This document shows positions 1 through 6,089 of a stretch of 10,492 bases of DNA, piece by piece. The number at the start of each line of letters is the position of its first letter. The first letter of the stretch is position 1. The position numbers and the translations under genes were made by a program. The DNA comes from Propionibacteriaceae bacterium (GTDB lineage: Bacteria; Actinomycetota; Actinomycetes; Propionibacteriales; Propionibacteriaceae), in NCBI GenBank assembly GCA_027346035.1, contig DAIESZ010000241.1, forward strand, positions 1 through 10,492. Reading direction: 5' to 3'. The notes beneath the pieces are model-generated. The model saw only the letters and a list, made by a program, of their open reading frames with translations. It had not been told where the DNA came from and did not search any database.

Positions 1-168
1 CCACTGGCCGTTGGTGTTCAGCCCCCGGAGGTAGAGGTACGTGAACACGAGCGAGTGCGTGAACGTCGCGTCTCCGACGATGAGGAGGACGACCCCGAGC
101 TTGTTCATCCGTCCTGCCGACTCAGGGTCGAGGTGACCCTCGGCCAGCACAGGAGCATGGGCGGTCAT
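1..168 (-). CDS. ctaE: Cytochrome c oxidase subunit III-like protein, N-terminal 56 residues (runs off the window)
   Basis: The first 56 codons of a gene that continues past base 1. Its ATG (168-166) overlaps the ctaD stop in an ATGA, so translation is probably coupled to ctaD. After about 22 soluble residues comes one hydrophobic segment, beginning LGVVLLIVGDATF and ending TYLYLRGLN. This resembles the first helix of heme-copper oxidase subunit III, where a pattern of the type LGxWLFLASExxxF...YxYLR is usual. Being directly downstream of subunit I is the normal place for subunit III, which stabilises the D-pathway side of subunit I. With only one helix visible, another small membrane subunit of the oxidase cannot be ruled out. 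Confidence 0.62.
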   Translation of the reverse strand, partial: MTAHAPVLAEGHLDPESAGRMNKLGVVLLIVGDATFTHSLVFTYLYLRGLNTNGQW

Positions 169-2105
169 GGCGCCCCCACCTCGACGCGCTCGGGCGGAGC
201 GCCGGGAGTCGTCGGTGGGCTCACGCCGTCAGCCCCGTGGCCGTTCTCGCTGTAGCCGTAGAAGTCCTCCGTGACAACCGGGAGCACCTCGAAGTTCTCG
301 AGCGGGACCGGCGTCGGCGTCTGCCACTCCAGCGTGCGGGCACCCCACGGGTTGGCGCCCGCCACCTCGCCCGCACGCCAGGAGTGGATCAACGCCCCGA
401 GGAAGGTCAGCATCCCGAGCATGATCGTGTAGGCCCCGATGGAGGACACGAGGTTGCCGACGTGGAAGTACGTCCCGGGGTCGGCAACGCGACGCGGCTC
501 GGCTGCCAGGCCGACGGCGAACATCCCCATGAAGGTCACGTTGAAGCCCACCTGCGCCACCCAGAACCCGATCGCTCCCCACCGCTCGTCGAGCATGCGG
601 CCGGTCATCTTGGGGAACCAGTACGCGAGGGCGCCCATCGCGCCGGTCAGCCCGGCGCCCATGAGGGTGTAATGGAAGTGGGCGGTGACGAACATCGACC
701 CGTGCATGGCCTGGTCGACCGGGATGTCCGAGAGGTAGATGCCCGTGATCCCACCGATGGTGAAGTTCCACAGCAGCGCATAGACCGCCATGACGGGCAG
801 CCGCATCCACACCCGCCCTCGCCACAGCGTCCCGAGCAGGACGAGGAAGAGCAGGCCGGTCGGGATCGAGATCAGCTCGGTCGTCACCATGAAGGGACCG
901 CCGAGCACCGGCGCCCAGCCGCTGACGTACATGTGGTGGGCCCACACGAAGAGGCTGAGGCCAGCGATGCCGGCGATCCCGAGGACCGCACTCGTGAAGC
1001 TGAAGAGCGGCTTGCGCGTGAAGACCGGCGTGATCTCCATGAGCGCCACGATCGCCGGAAGCAGGATGACGTAGACCTCCGGATGTCCCATGAGCCAGAA
1101 GAGGTTCGAGTAGAGCCAGGCGCTCCCGCCGATCGACGCGTCGTAGAAGCCCGCTCCCATGCCGCGGTCCATGCCGAGCAGGATCATCGCCACCTCGAAC
1201 ATCGGGAAGGCGACCAGGCCGAGGGCCACACTGGCCACGGTGCCGAAGACGAAGATCGGCGTCCGCGACCACGACATACCGCGGGCGCGGAGCTTGACCG
1301 CCGTGGTCGTGATGTTCATCCCGGCCACACCGGTCGAGATGGCGAAGGTGACGATCGTGACGAGGAAGGCGTCCATGCCCCGGTTGGCCTGGTCGGCCAG
1401 GGGCGCGTAGGCGGACCAGCCGGTCGAGATGCCGCCGAGCACGAGCGCCGAGAGCAGGACCGGCACCGCGGCGAAGAGCAGCCAGAAGCTCAGGGCGTTC
1501 AGCCGCGGGAAGGACATGTCCCTCGCGCCGATCATGATCGGGAGGATGAAGTTGCCGAAGGGCCCGCTCACCATGACGATCGTCGCGATCACCATGATGA
1601 TGCCGTGGATCCCGACGAAGGAGTTGTAGGTCGCCGGGTCGACGAACCGGGATCCCGGCGTGATGAGGTTGGTGCGGATCAGCATCGCGAGCGTGCCGCC
1701 GCAGGCGAAGAGGACCATCGTGATGACGAGGTACTGCATCCCGACGACCTTGTGGTCGGTCGTGAACTTGAGGTAGCGCCACGCGCCGAGGTCCTTGCCG
1801 GCGAGATAGAGCTCGTCCTCGTGCGTGAGGTCCTTGCCGCGCAGCCACCGGACCGGGCCGACGAAGGCGCCCACGCCGACGAGGAAGCCCACGACCCACG
1901 CCACGAGGGTGAGGATGGTGACGGCGTCGTCCTTGTGGTCTCCGCTGTCGAGGGTGGGGAAGGTCGAGCTCGTCACCCACCAGGTGGCGGTGGCGAGGAG
2001 CAGTCCGGCCACGATGCCGGTGAACACGTTGAGCCGGCGCATCAGCCCCCCCGCCGCAGCGGGGGCTGCTGGCCGGGACGGAGCAGCGGTGGCGGACTGC
2101 GTCAC
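165..2105 (-). CDS. ctaD: Cytochrome c oxidase subunit I, heme-copper oxidase catalytic subunit
   Basis: 646-residue membrane protein, the site of O2 reduction and proton pumping. The GTG start at 2105 follows a strong AGGAGGT. Ligands align with mitochondrial COX I as follows: heme a His167 and His478, heme a3 His476, CuB His341 with His390-His391, Tyr345 for the His-Tyr cross-link in GHPEVY, and heme-propionate Arg538-Arg539. D-pathway residues Asn185, Asp196, Asn203 and Glu343 are present. Oddities: Leu419 stands where the K-pathway Lys319 (bovine) should be (IPTGLLF instead of IPTGVKVF). Met356-Glu357 replace Ser255-His256. The Mg-site HD pair is His468-Gly469. About 110 residues precede the canonical TTDHK helix-I start, with two extra membrane segments near 25-43 and 62-85. 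The C-terminal tail from about residue 576 is soluble. Family assignment is very secure; proton-pathway consequences are inferred. Confidence 0.96.
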   Translation of the reverse strand: MTQSATAAPSRPAAPAAAGGLMRRLNVFTGIVAGLLLATATWWVTSSTFPTLDSGDHKDDAVTILTLVAWVVGFLVGVGAFVGPVRWLRGKDLTHEDELYLAGKDLGAWRYLKFTTDHKVVGMQYLVITMVLFACGGTLAMLIRTNLITPGSRFVDPATYNSFVGIHGIIMVIATIVMVSGPFGNFILPIMIGARDMSFPRLNALSFWLLFAAVPVLLSALVLGGISTGWSAYAPLADQANRGMDAFLVTIVTFAISTGVAGMNITTTAVKLRARGMSWSRTPIFVFGTVASVALGLVAFPMFEVAMILLGMDRGMGAGFYDASIGGSAWLYSNLFWLMGHPEVYVILLPAIVALMEITPVFTRKPLFSFTSAVLGIAGIAGLSLFVWAHHMYVSGWAPVLGGPFMVTTELISIPTGLLFLVLLGTLWRGRVWMRLPVMAVYALLWNFTIGGITGIYLSDIPVDQAMHGSMFVTAHFHYTLMGAGLTGAMGALAYWFPKMTGRMLDERWGAIGFWVAQVGFNVTFMGMFAVGLAAEPRRVADPGTYFHVGNLVSSIGAYTIMLGMLTFLGALIHSWRAGEVAGANPWGARTLEWQTPTPVPLENFEVLPVVTEDFYGYSENGHGADGVSPPTTPGAPPERVEVGAP

Positions 2106-2109
2106 GATG

Positions 2110-2116
2110 ACCTCCT
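2110..2116 (-). promoter_or_regulatory. Strong Shine-Dalgarno sequence for ctaD
   Basis: AGGAGGT on the minus strand, four bases before the GTG at 2105. It sits in the 31-base gap between ctaC and ctaD, the only non-overlapping junction in this operon. It fixes the ctaD start at the GTG and suggests subunit I is initiated independently rather than by coupling. Confidence 0.85.
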
Positions 2117-2136
2117 CAGGTCGGGCTGGGACGAGA

Positions 2137-2898
2137 TCATGACGACGTCTCCGCGGGGTGCTGGAGCCAGGCGTTGAAGTCGGCCTCGCTCACGACGTGG
2201 ACGGTGGTCTGCATGTACGAGTGGTAGAGGCCGCACAGATCAGCGCAGCGGACCTGGAACGTCCCGATCTGCGTGGGGCGCACGGTCGCCACCGTCGTCT
2301 CGCCGGGATTGGCGTCGACCTTGATCCCGAGCTGGACGAGCCAGAAGGAGTGGACGACGTCCTTGGAGGTGACTCGGAAGGCGACCGTCTGACCCACGGG
2401 CAGGTAGAGATCGCTGGAGTCCTTGTTTCCCTCGTCCGGGTAGGTGAAGCTCCAAGCCCACTGCTGGCCGGTCACGTCGACGACGATGGGCTCTTGTGCC
2501 GGGTTGGCCTCGGCCGTCCTCGGTGCGATGACGACGAGTCCCCAGACGAGTAGGACCAGGCAGAGCACCCCGGACCCGAGGAGCCAGACGGTGAAGACCC
2601 GGCGGTTGTCGCGGAGCGGGTAGCCGTCCTCCATGGGCGGCTCGGAGCCGCGGTGCCGCCAGCGGAACGCGGAGTAGAGCAGGATGGCCCATACCAACGC
2701 GGCCACGGGGGCCGAGAGCCCGGTGAACCACGTGACCGTCGTCTCGATCTCCTGCATCGTCGGCGAGGCCGCTTGACCCATGAGCCGAGCCGGGATCGGC
2801 GCGAACAGCAGCAGGAGCAGCGTGAGGACGGCCCAGATGACGAGGATGGGGAATATGGGGGGACGGCGCCACGCCGGGCGCGCGCGCACCGGTTTCAT
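2137..2898 (-). CDS. ctaC: Cytochrome c oxidase subunit II with CuA centre
   Basis: 253 residues. Subunit II accepts electrons from cytochrome c at the CuA centre and passes them to heme a. Hydrophobic segments lie near residues 15-33 (signal anchor or cleaved signal), 60-79 and 102-124, followed by an extracytoplasmic cupredoxin domain. The aromatic electron-entry motif is QQWAWSF (145-151). The CuA ligands are complete: His183 in VVHSF, then Cys218, Cys222, His226 and Met229 in CADLCGLYHSYM. The residue between the cysteines that normally donates to Mg as Glu (bovine Glu198) is Asp220. The sequence ends soon after the CuA motif with no fused cytochrome c domain, so this is aa3-like rather than caa3 in subunit II. 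The ATG (2898) overlaps the stop of the upstream cupredoxin gene in an ATGA. Subunit I follows after 31 bases. Confidence 0.95.
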   Translation of the reverse strand: MKPVRARPAWRRPPIFPILVIWAVLTLLLLLFAPIPARLMGQAASPTMQEIETTVTWFTGLSAPVAALVWAILLYSAFRWRHRGSEPPMEDGYPLRDNRRVFTVWLLGSGVLCLVLLVWGLVVIAPRTAEANPAQEPIVVDVTGQQWAWSFTYPDEGNKDSSDLYLPVGQTVAFRVTSKDVVHSFWLVQLGIKVDANPGETTVATVRPTQIGTFQVRCADLCGLYHSYMQTTVHVVSEADFNAWLQHPAETSS

Positions 2899-3581
2899 GC
2901 GGTCACCGTCACGGTGCCGGACATGTAGCCGCGAGTGGACATCGCGTTCCCGAAGTTGGCGTAGGTGCCGTCACCGCAGGGGTATTCGCAGTTGAAGACG
3001 TACTCTCCGGGTCCTTTCGTCAGGAACGTGAACGTCACGACGTGGGGCTGGGGGTAGCCGTTGGCGAGGTTCTTCGCGTCGTCGGCCACCGCGGGCAGCG
3101 GCGCGCTGACGAAGAGTTCGTCCTGCCCGCTCTCGGCCAGACTGTGCAGGGTGAACGTGTGGCCGACGGCTTTCGAGTCGATCTCGGTCACGTCCTTGCC
3201 GTCGACGTTCTCTGTGCCGCCCACCGTGCCGTGGACCTTGGCGAAGTAGGGTTTGGTGATCTCCCCGCCGGTGTCGTACTGCTTGATGGTGATGGTGACG
3301 AGGCTGTGTGCGGGCAGCACCAGGTGGGTCGATGGCCCGTAGGTGACCCAGTCCGGATGTGTGCCACCGTCCGGGCCGTGCGGGCCCGCCATGCTGTCGG
3401 GCCACGTCTGCAGCTCGAGGTAGGCGTGCGGCACGCTGCCTTGAGGCGTCTGCGCCGTTCCGCGCACTACCGCGGTCAGCGGCGGCGGATCGCTCTGGGC
3501 GTGAGACACAGCGGCGCCTGTCAGTCCCAGTGCGACTGCACCGGCAAGGACCGTGGCGCCGACCCCTACGACACTCTTCAT
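2895..3581 (-). CDS. Secreted cupredoxin-like protein, first gene of the oxidase operon
   Basis: 228 residues from the ATG at 3581. That start was chosen because a clear signal peptide begins there: MKS, then a hydrophobic stretch to about residue 25, with likely cleavage after SHA (residue 28). A GTG at 3635 would add 18 charged residues and run through the palindromic operator, so it is unlikely. The C-terminal part reads like a cupredoxin fold related to the CuA domain: VGHTFTL (His141), then GEYVFNCEYPCG (Cys198, Cys202), ending GYMSGTVTV. It keeps the C-x3-C of CuA but lacks the following H-x2-M, so a normal binuclear CuA is unlikely. Possible roles are an accessory oxidase subunit, a copper carrier or an electron donor. 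It overlaps ctaC by four bases. I recognise the fold class, not a characterised protein. Confidence 0.8.
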   Translation of the reverse strand: MKSVVGVGATVLAGAVALGLTGAAVSHAQSDPPPLTAVVRGTAQTPQGSVPHAYLELQTWPDSMAGPHGPDGGTHPDWVTYGPSTHLVLPAHSLVTITIKQYDTGGEITKPYFAKVHGTVGGTENVDGKDVTEIDSKAVGHTFTLHSLAESGQDELFVSAPLPAVADDAKNLANGYPQPHVVTFTFLTKGPGEYVFNCEYPCGDGTYANFGNAMSTRGYMSGTVTVTA

Positions 3582-3607
3582 GCGCCCCCATACCTTCTCC
3601 CCGAGGC

Positions 3608-3625
3608 CGTCACAACGTTGTGACG
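3608..3625. promoter_or_regulatory. Perfect 18-base palindrome, likely operator of the oxidase operon
   Basis: CGTCACAACGTTGTGACG is a perfect inverted repeat, nine bases per arm with no spacer. It starts 26 bases upstream of the cupredoxin ATG at 3581, in the gap between two divergent operons. Its position close to the oxidase start suggests a repressor or activator site for a dimeric regulator. The half-sites (TCACA...TGTGA) are in the reverse order to CRP/FNR sites (TGTGA...TCACA), so a CRP-type regulator is not indicated. The regulator is unknown and is not evident in this window. Confidence 0.65.
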
Positions 3626-3631
3626 TAACGC

Positions 3632-3660
3632 ACACTGGCCCCCGGAACCCGGCAGTTCAA
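3632..3660 (-). promoter_or_regulatory. Weak candidate promoter for the oxidase operon
   Basis: On the minus strand, TTGAAC (3660-3655) and CAGTGT (3637-3632) are separated by 17 bases. The -35 is fair and the -10 is poor. If used, transcription would start at about 3625, so the 18-base palindrome would lie over the first transcribed bases, a usual place for a repressor site. The rest of the 177-base gap (3582-3758) shows no further element I can defend, including no clear promoter for the plus-strand ctaG operon. Confidence 0.3.
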
Positions 3661-3758
3661 CCTGTCTCGTAGCGAAAGTGTCGGATTTGCAGCCAATTCG
3701 TAGGCGACTCCCAGACTGCTCACAGGTTCGCGAGGATTAGCGGAATTAGCCTGCGCCC

Positions 3759-4622
3759 ATGGCCCTGTGGCGCGAGGTGATGGACGCGTGGGTGTTTGCG
3801 CCCGTGCCGATCCTGCTCGCCACGGTGACCCTCCTCGCTTATGGCGTGGGCGTCCGGAAGGTCACCGCGTCGAGGGCGGCCGGCTGGGCGGGCCGCCGCA
3901 CCGCGGCATACGTGGCAGGGGTCCTCAGCGGCCTGTTCGCCATCGTGGGGCCCGCGGGAGCGCTCGACGGCACGTTCTTCACGGCTCACATGCTTCAGCA
4001 CCTGGTCCTCATGCTCGTTGCCGCGCCACTGGTCGTGATCGGCGCGCCCGTGCTGCTCCTGCTCGAAGCGAGCCCACCTCGGCTTCGGCGCCAGTGCGTG
4101 GTGCCTCTCCTCCGGAGCCGGCTGGCTCGATGGCTCACTCGGCCGGCCGTGGGGTGGGCCCTCTTTGCAGGGACCGTGCTCGGCACGCACTTCTCACCCT
4201 TCTACAACTACGCGATCGAGCACCCGCTGGTGCACGACTACGTCGAGCATCCGCTCTACCTCACGGTGGCGGTCATCTTCTACTACCCGCTCCTCGGGTC
4301 CAACCCGGTGCCCCACGGCCCGGCACCGCTGGTGCGGGTGCTCTCGCTCTTCCTCATGGCTGGGCCGATGACCATGGCCGGCTTCTTCATCTACACCGCG
4401 CGCAGTGTCCTCTACCCCGCCTACCTCAGTGGTGCGCGGACTTTCGGACCGGACCCGTTGGCGGACCAGCAGCTGGCGGGCGCCCTCATGTGGTGCCTCG
4501 GCATGGTCGTCGAGGTTGGCTGGGTGGCCCTGGCCGTCCCCGTGTGGCTGCGGGCGGAGGAGCGCCAGGCGCAGCGCCTCGACCCGCAGGTCCTGGACGG
4601 CCGCCCGGCCGGTGTCCCATGA
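3759..4622 (+). CDS. ctaG: Cytochrome c oxidase assembly protein, caa3-type CtaG family
   Basis: 287-residue membrane protein of the Caa3_CtaG family, which supports assembly of the oxidase, probably CuB delivery to subunit I. About seven hydrophobic segments are visible. Family landmarks are the AHMLQHLVLML block (His77, Gln80, His81), the loop with His160 and His164, SNPVP (181-185), and the late LADQQLAGALMW block (235-245). His and Met residues in these motifs are the likely copper-handling positions (inference). No good Shine-Dalgarno lies in front of the ATG at 3759; the nearest GAGG ends 23 bases away. The start could therefore be leaderless or slightly wrong. An in-frame ATG at 3780 is preceded too closely by GAGG. 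It is first in a plus-strand operon divergent from the oxidase subunits and overlaps the next gene by ATGA. Confidence 0.93.
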   Translation: MALWREVMDAWVFAPVPILLATVTLLAYGVGVRKVTASRAAGWAGRRTAAYVAGVLSGLFAIVGPAGALDGTFFTAHMLQHLVLMLVAAPLVVIGAPVLLLLEASPPRLRRQCVVPLLRSRLARWLTRPAVGWALFAGTVLGTHFSPFYNYAIEHPLVHDYVEHPLYLTVAVIFYYPLLGSNPVPHGPAPLVRVLSLFLMAGPMTMAGFFIYTARSVLYPAYLSGARTFGPDPLADQQLAGALMWCLGMVVEVGWVALAVPVWLRAEERQAQRLDPQVLDGRPAGVP

Positions 4623-5017
4623 CCGCCAGGCAGCCGCGTCGCCCCGTGTCGCGACGGGCCCGCCGCCTGACCGGTGCCACCGTCGCGGGCGTCGTGCTGT
4701 GTCTCAGTGCAGGCGCCTTCGAGCTCAGCCGCGCCCTGGGCGGCAACTCGCTCAGCTGGGTGTACACGATCGAGTGGCCGCTGATCGCGGCCTACGGGAT
4801 CTACATCTGGCACAAGCTGATCTCCGAGGAGTCCCAGGCGGCCCAGACCGCCCAGCCGGCGCGCCCGTCGAGCACCACGGCGAGCACGGCGACGATGCCG
4901 GAGGAGCCGCCACCCGCGGCTGCCGACGCCGGGCTGACCGCGTGGCAGGACTACCTCAGCCGGCTGCACGCCGCGGACCCACCGGGCGGCCCCCCAGCAC
5001 GAGAGCCGAACACGTGA
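4619..5017 (+). CDS. Small membrane protein between ctaG and sco
   Basis: 132 residues, starting at an ATG inside the ctaG stop (ATGA) and ending inside the GTGA start of the Sco gene. The N-terminus is very basic (residues 4-18). A hydrophobic segment follows near 20-38, then an LSWVYTIEWPLIAAYGIYIWHKL stretch that forms a second segment near 46-66. The tail is Ala/Pro/Thr-rich and disordered, followed by a short soluble end with the pattern WQDYLSRLHAA. The aromatic WVYTIEWP block resembles small uncharacterised actinobacterial membrane proteins I have seen next to respiratory genes, but I cannot name a family. Its position between two copper-loading factors suggests an accessory role in oxidase assembly. 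Confidence 0.82.
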   Translation: MTARQPRRPVSRRARRLTGATVAGVVLCLSAGAFELSRALGGNSLSWVYTIEWPLIAAYGIYIWHKLISEESQAAQTAQPARPSSTTASTATMPEEPPPAAADAGLTAWQDYLSRLHAADPPGGPPAREPNT

Positions 5018-5793
5018 GGACAGCCGCACGGGCGCGCGAGCTGGCGGTCGCTGTCCTGGGGGGCCTGCTGCTCACGTCGTGCGCCTCGCCGGGCCCGGCC
5101 CCCGACGCGACGGCTGCGCGCGCCGACGGACCGGCCAGCGGCACCGTCGTGAGCCGGGCGGTGCCCCAGTCCGTCAGCTCGCTGCCGCTTCGCGACCACC
5201 TGGGCCGGCCCTTCACGCTCGAGTCCCTGCACGGGAAGGTCGTCGTGCTCAGCGACTTCCTCACGACGTGTCAGGAGGTGTGCCCGATGACGAGCGTCAC
5301 GCTGCGGGATGTCGCCGATGCTGCCAGACGGGCGGGCCTCGGGAGCCAGGTCGAGGTCCTCGAGGTCACCGTCGACCCGGAGCGCGACACGCCACCTCGG
5401 CTCGCGGCATACCAACGCCTTTTCGGTGCTCGCGAGAACTGGCGCTTCGCGACCGGGCGTCCCGCCGATGTGGCCCGGCTCTGGCAGTTCTTCGGGGTCG
5501 CCTACGGCCGGACCCCCGACCACCCTCCGTACCCCAGGGACTGGCTCACCGGCGAGCCGCTCACCTACGCCGTCATGCATCAGGACGTCGTCTTCGTCAT
5601 CGACCGCCAGGGACGGGAGCGTTGGCTCACCGTGGGGCCGGCGGCCACGGGCGGGGCTCAGCCACCACCCACCCTCCGGGCCTTCCTCAACGACGAGGGC
5701 CGGACCAACCTCGCCTCCCCCGGTGCGGCGTCGTGGACGGCGCGCGACGTCGAAGCGGCCGTCGCCTGGGCAGGCGGGGAGAAGATCGGTTGA
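5014..5793 (+). CDS. sco: Sco/SenC-family copper chaperone lipoprotein
   Basis: 259 residues from GTG 5014, overlapping the previous stop by four bases. Sco proteins load copper into the CuA site of subunit II and have a thioredoxin fold. The N-terminus is a lipoprotein signal with lipobox LTSC (Cys23 becomes the lipidated first residue), followed by a linker. The thioredoxin-like domain starts near residue 57 (LPLRDHLGRPFTLESL). The copper ligands are present: Cys86 and Cys90 in TCQEVCP, and His189 in YAVMHQDVVFVID. The VTVDPERDTP block (118-127) is typical of the family. The C-terminus extends about 50 residues past the fold (from about 210) with the pattern SWTARDVEAAVAW. It probably serves the CuA site of the subunit II encoded in this window. 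Confidence 0.93.
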   Translation: MRTAARARELAVAVLGGLLLTSCASPGPAPDATAARADGPASGTVVSRAVPQSVSSLPLRDHLGRPFTLESLHGKVVVLSDFLTTCQEVCPMTSVTLRDVADAARRAGLGSQVEVLEVTVDPERDTPPRLAAYQRLFGARENWRFATGRPADVARLWQFFGVAYGRTPDHPPYPRDWLTGEPLTYAVMHQDVVFVIDRQGRERWLTVGPAATGGAQPPPTLRAFLNDEGRTNLASPGAASWTARDVEAAVAWAGGEKIG

Positions 5794-6023
5794 TGGAGGA
5801 CCTGCCCCGGCCCAACCGAACCCAGGCCTGGCTCATCGTGCTGGCGGGGCTGGCGTATGCCGTGGGCTATCCCACCGCGATCGTTGCCGGCTGGGTGGGC
5901 GGCTGGGTGCTCGTCTCGCTCGGCGGTCTGCTCCTGCTGGCCCTGGGCGTGGTGACGATCCGGCGAGTCGGACGGACGGGGGCGGACGACACGTCTGGTC
6001 CCGGTGGGCGACACGGTGATTGA
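5793..6023 (+). CDS. Small two-helix membrane protein, last gene of the assembly operon
   Basis: 76 residues, too short to stand out alone. Support comes from the TGATG overlap with the Sco stop and from its composition. After a 12-residue polar start there are two hydrophobic segments, near residues 13-34 (WLIVLAGLAYAVGYP) and 36-57 (VGGWVLVSLGGLLLLALG). A basic IRRVGR follows, then a Gly/Asp-rich tail. I do not recognise a family. Small hydrophobic subunits or assembly helpers are common at the ends of oxidase gene clusters, so a role with the oxidase is plausible but unproven. Confidence 0.72.
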   Translation: MEDLPRPNRTQAWLIVLAGLAYAVGYPTAIVAGWVGGWVLVSLGGLLLLALGVVTIRRVGRTGADDTSGPGGRHGD

Positions 6024-6040
6024 CGACTGGGCACCCGTGT
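6011..6040. repeat. Imperfect inverted repeat around the gntR promoter
   Basis: Left arm ACACGGTG (6011-6018) pairs with right arm CACCCGTGT (6032-6040) except for one unpaired base, with a 13-base centre. Arm centres are about two helical turns apart and the TTGACG box lies between them. It could be an operator for the GntR-type regulator encoded just downstream, or a weak hairpin at the end of the preceding operon. No T-run follows, so it is not a typical intrinsic terminator. Confidence 0.35.
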
Positions 6041-6049
6041 GCCTAAATG
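6020..6049 (+). promoter_or_regulatory. Candidate promoter of the gntR/acyl-CoA operon
   Basis: TTGACG (6020-6025) is a near-consensus -35, followed after 18 bases by TAAATG (6044-6049), a moderate -10. The next bases, through 6067, form an unusually AT-rich island in this GC-rich region. Transcription would begin near 6056, leaving a leader of about 34 bases with AGGAGG before the GTG at 6090. The -35 overlaps the stop codon of the preceding gene, and no terminator separates the two operons. Confidence 0.45.
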
Positions 6050-6079
6050 GCCGTACATATTCTGCAAAGGGCCGTTGCG

Positions 6080-6085
6080 AGGAGG
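6080..6085 (+). promoter_or_regulatory. Shine-Dalgarno sequence that fixes the gntR start
   Basis: AGGAGG lies four bases before the GTG at 6090. This favours that start over an in-frame GTG at 6039, which has no ribosome binding site and would lie upstream of the predicted transcription start. Confidence 0.75.
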
Positions 6086-6089
6086 CCGC

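Noticed and set aside
237..2177. A 646-codon plus-strand open frame opposite ctaD
   Set aside because: Its product is rich in Arg, Glu, Asp, His and Gly with no membrane segments or domain pattern. It is the complement of a well-supported catalytic subunit, as expected when GC-rich third positions suppress stops on the other strand.
2137..2898. caa3-type subunit II with fused cytochrome c
   Set aside because: The protein ends about 24 residues after the CuA motif and contains no CxxCH heme-binding motif.
3608..3625. Palindrome read as a CRP/FNR or Rex site
   Set aside because: The half-sites run TCACA then TGTGA with a four-base centre, the reverse of TGTGA-N6-TCACA, and do not match the TTGTGA-N6-TCACAA form of Rex sites.
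3582..3635. An upstream GTG start (3635) for the cupredoxin-like gene
   Set aside because: It would add 18 charged residues before a clear signal peptide and would put the 18-base palindrome inside the coding region.
6011..6040. Inverted repeat as an intrinsic terminator of the assembly operon
   Set aside because: The stem has an unpaired base and a 13-base loop, part of it lies within the preceding gene, and no T-run follows.
6039..6089. An upstream GTG start (6039) for the gntR gene
   Set aside because: There is no ribosome binding site, it lies in the likely promoter, and AGGAGG points to the GTG at 6090. GntR proteins usually begin just before the helix-turn-helix.
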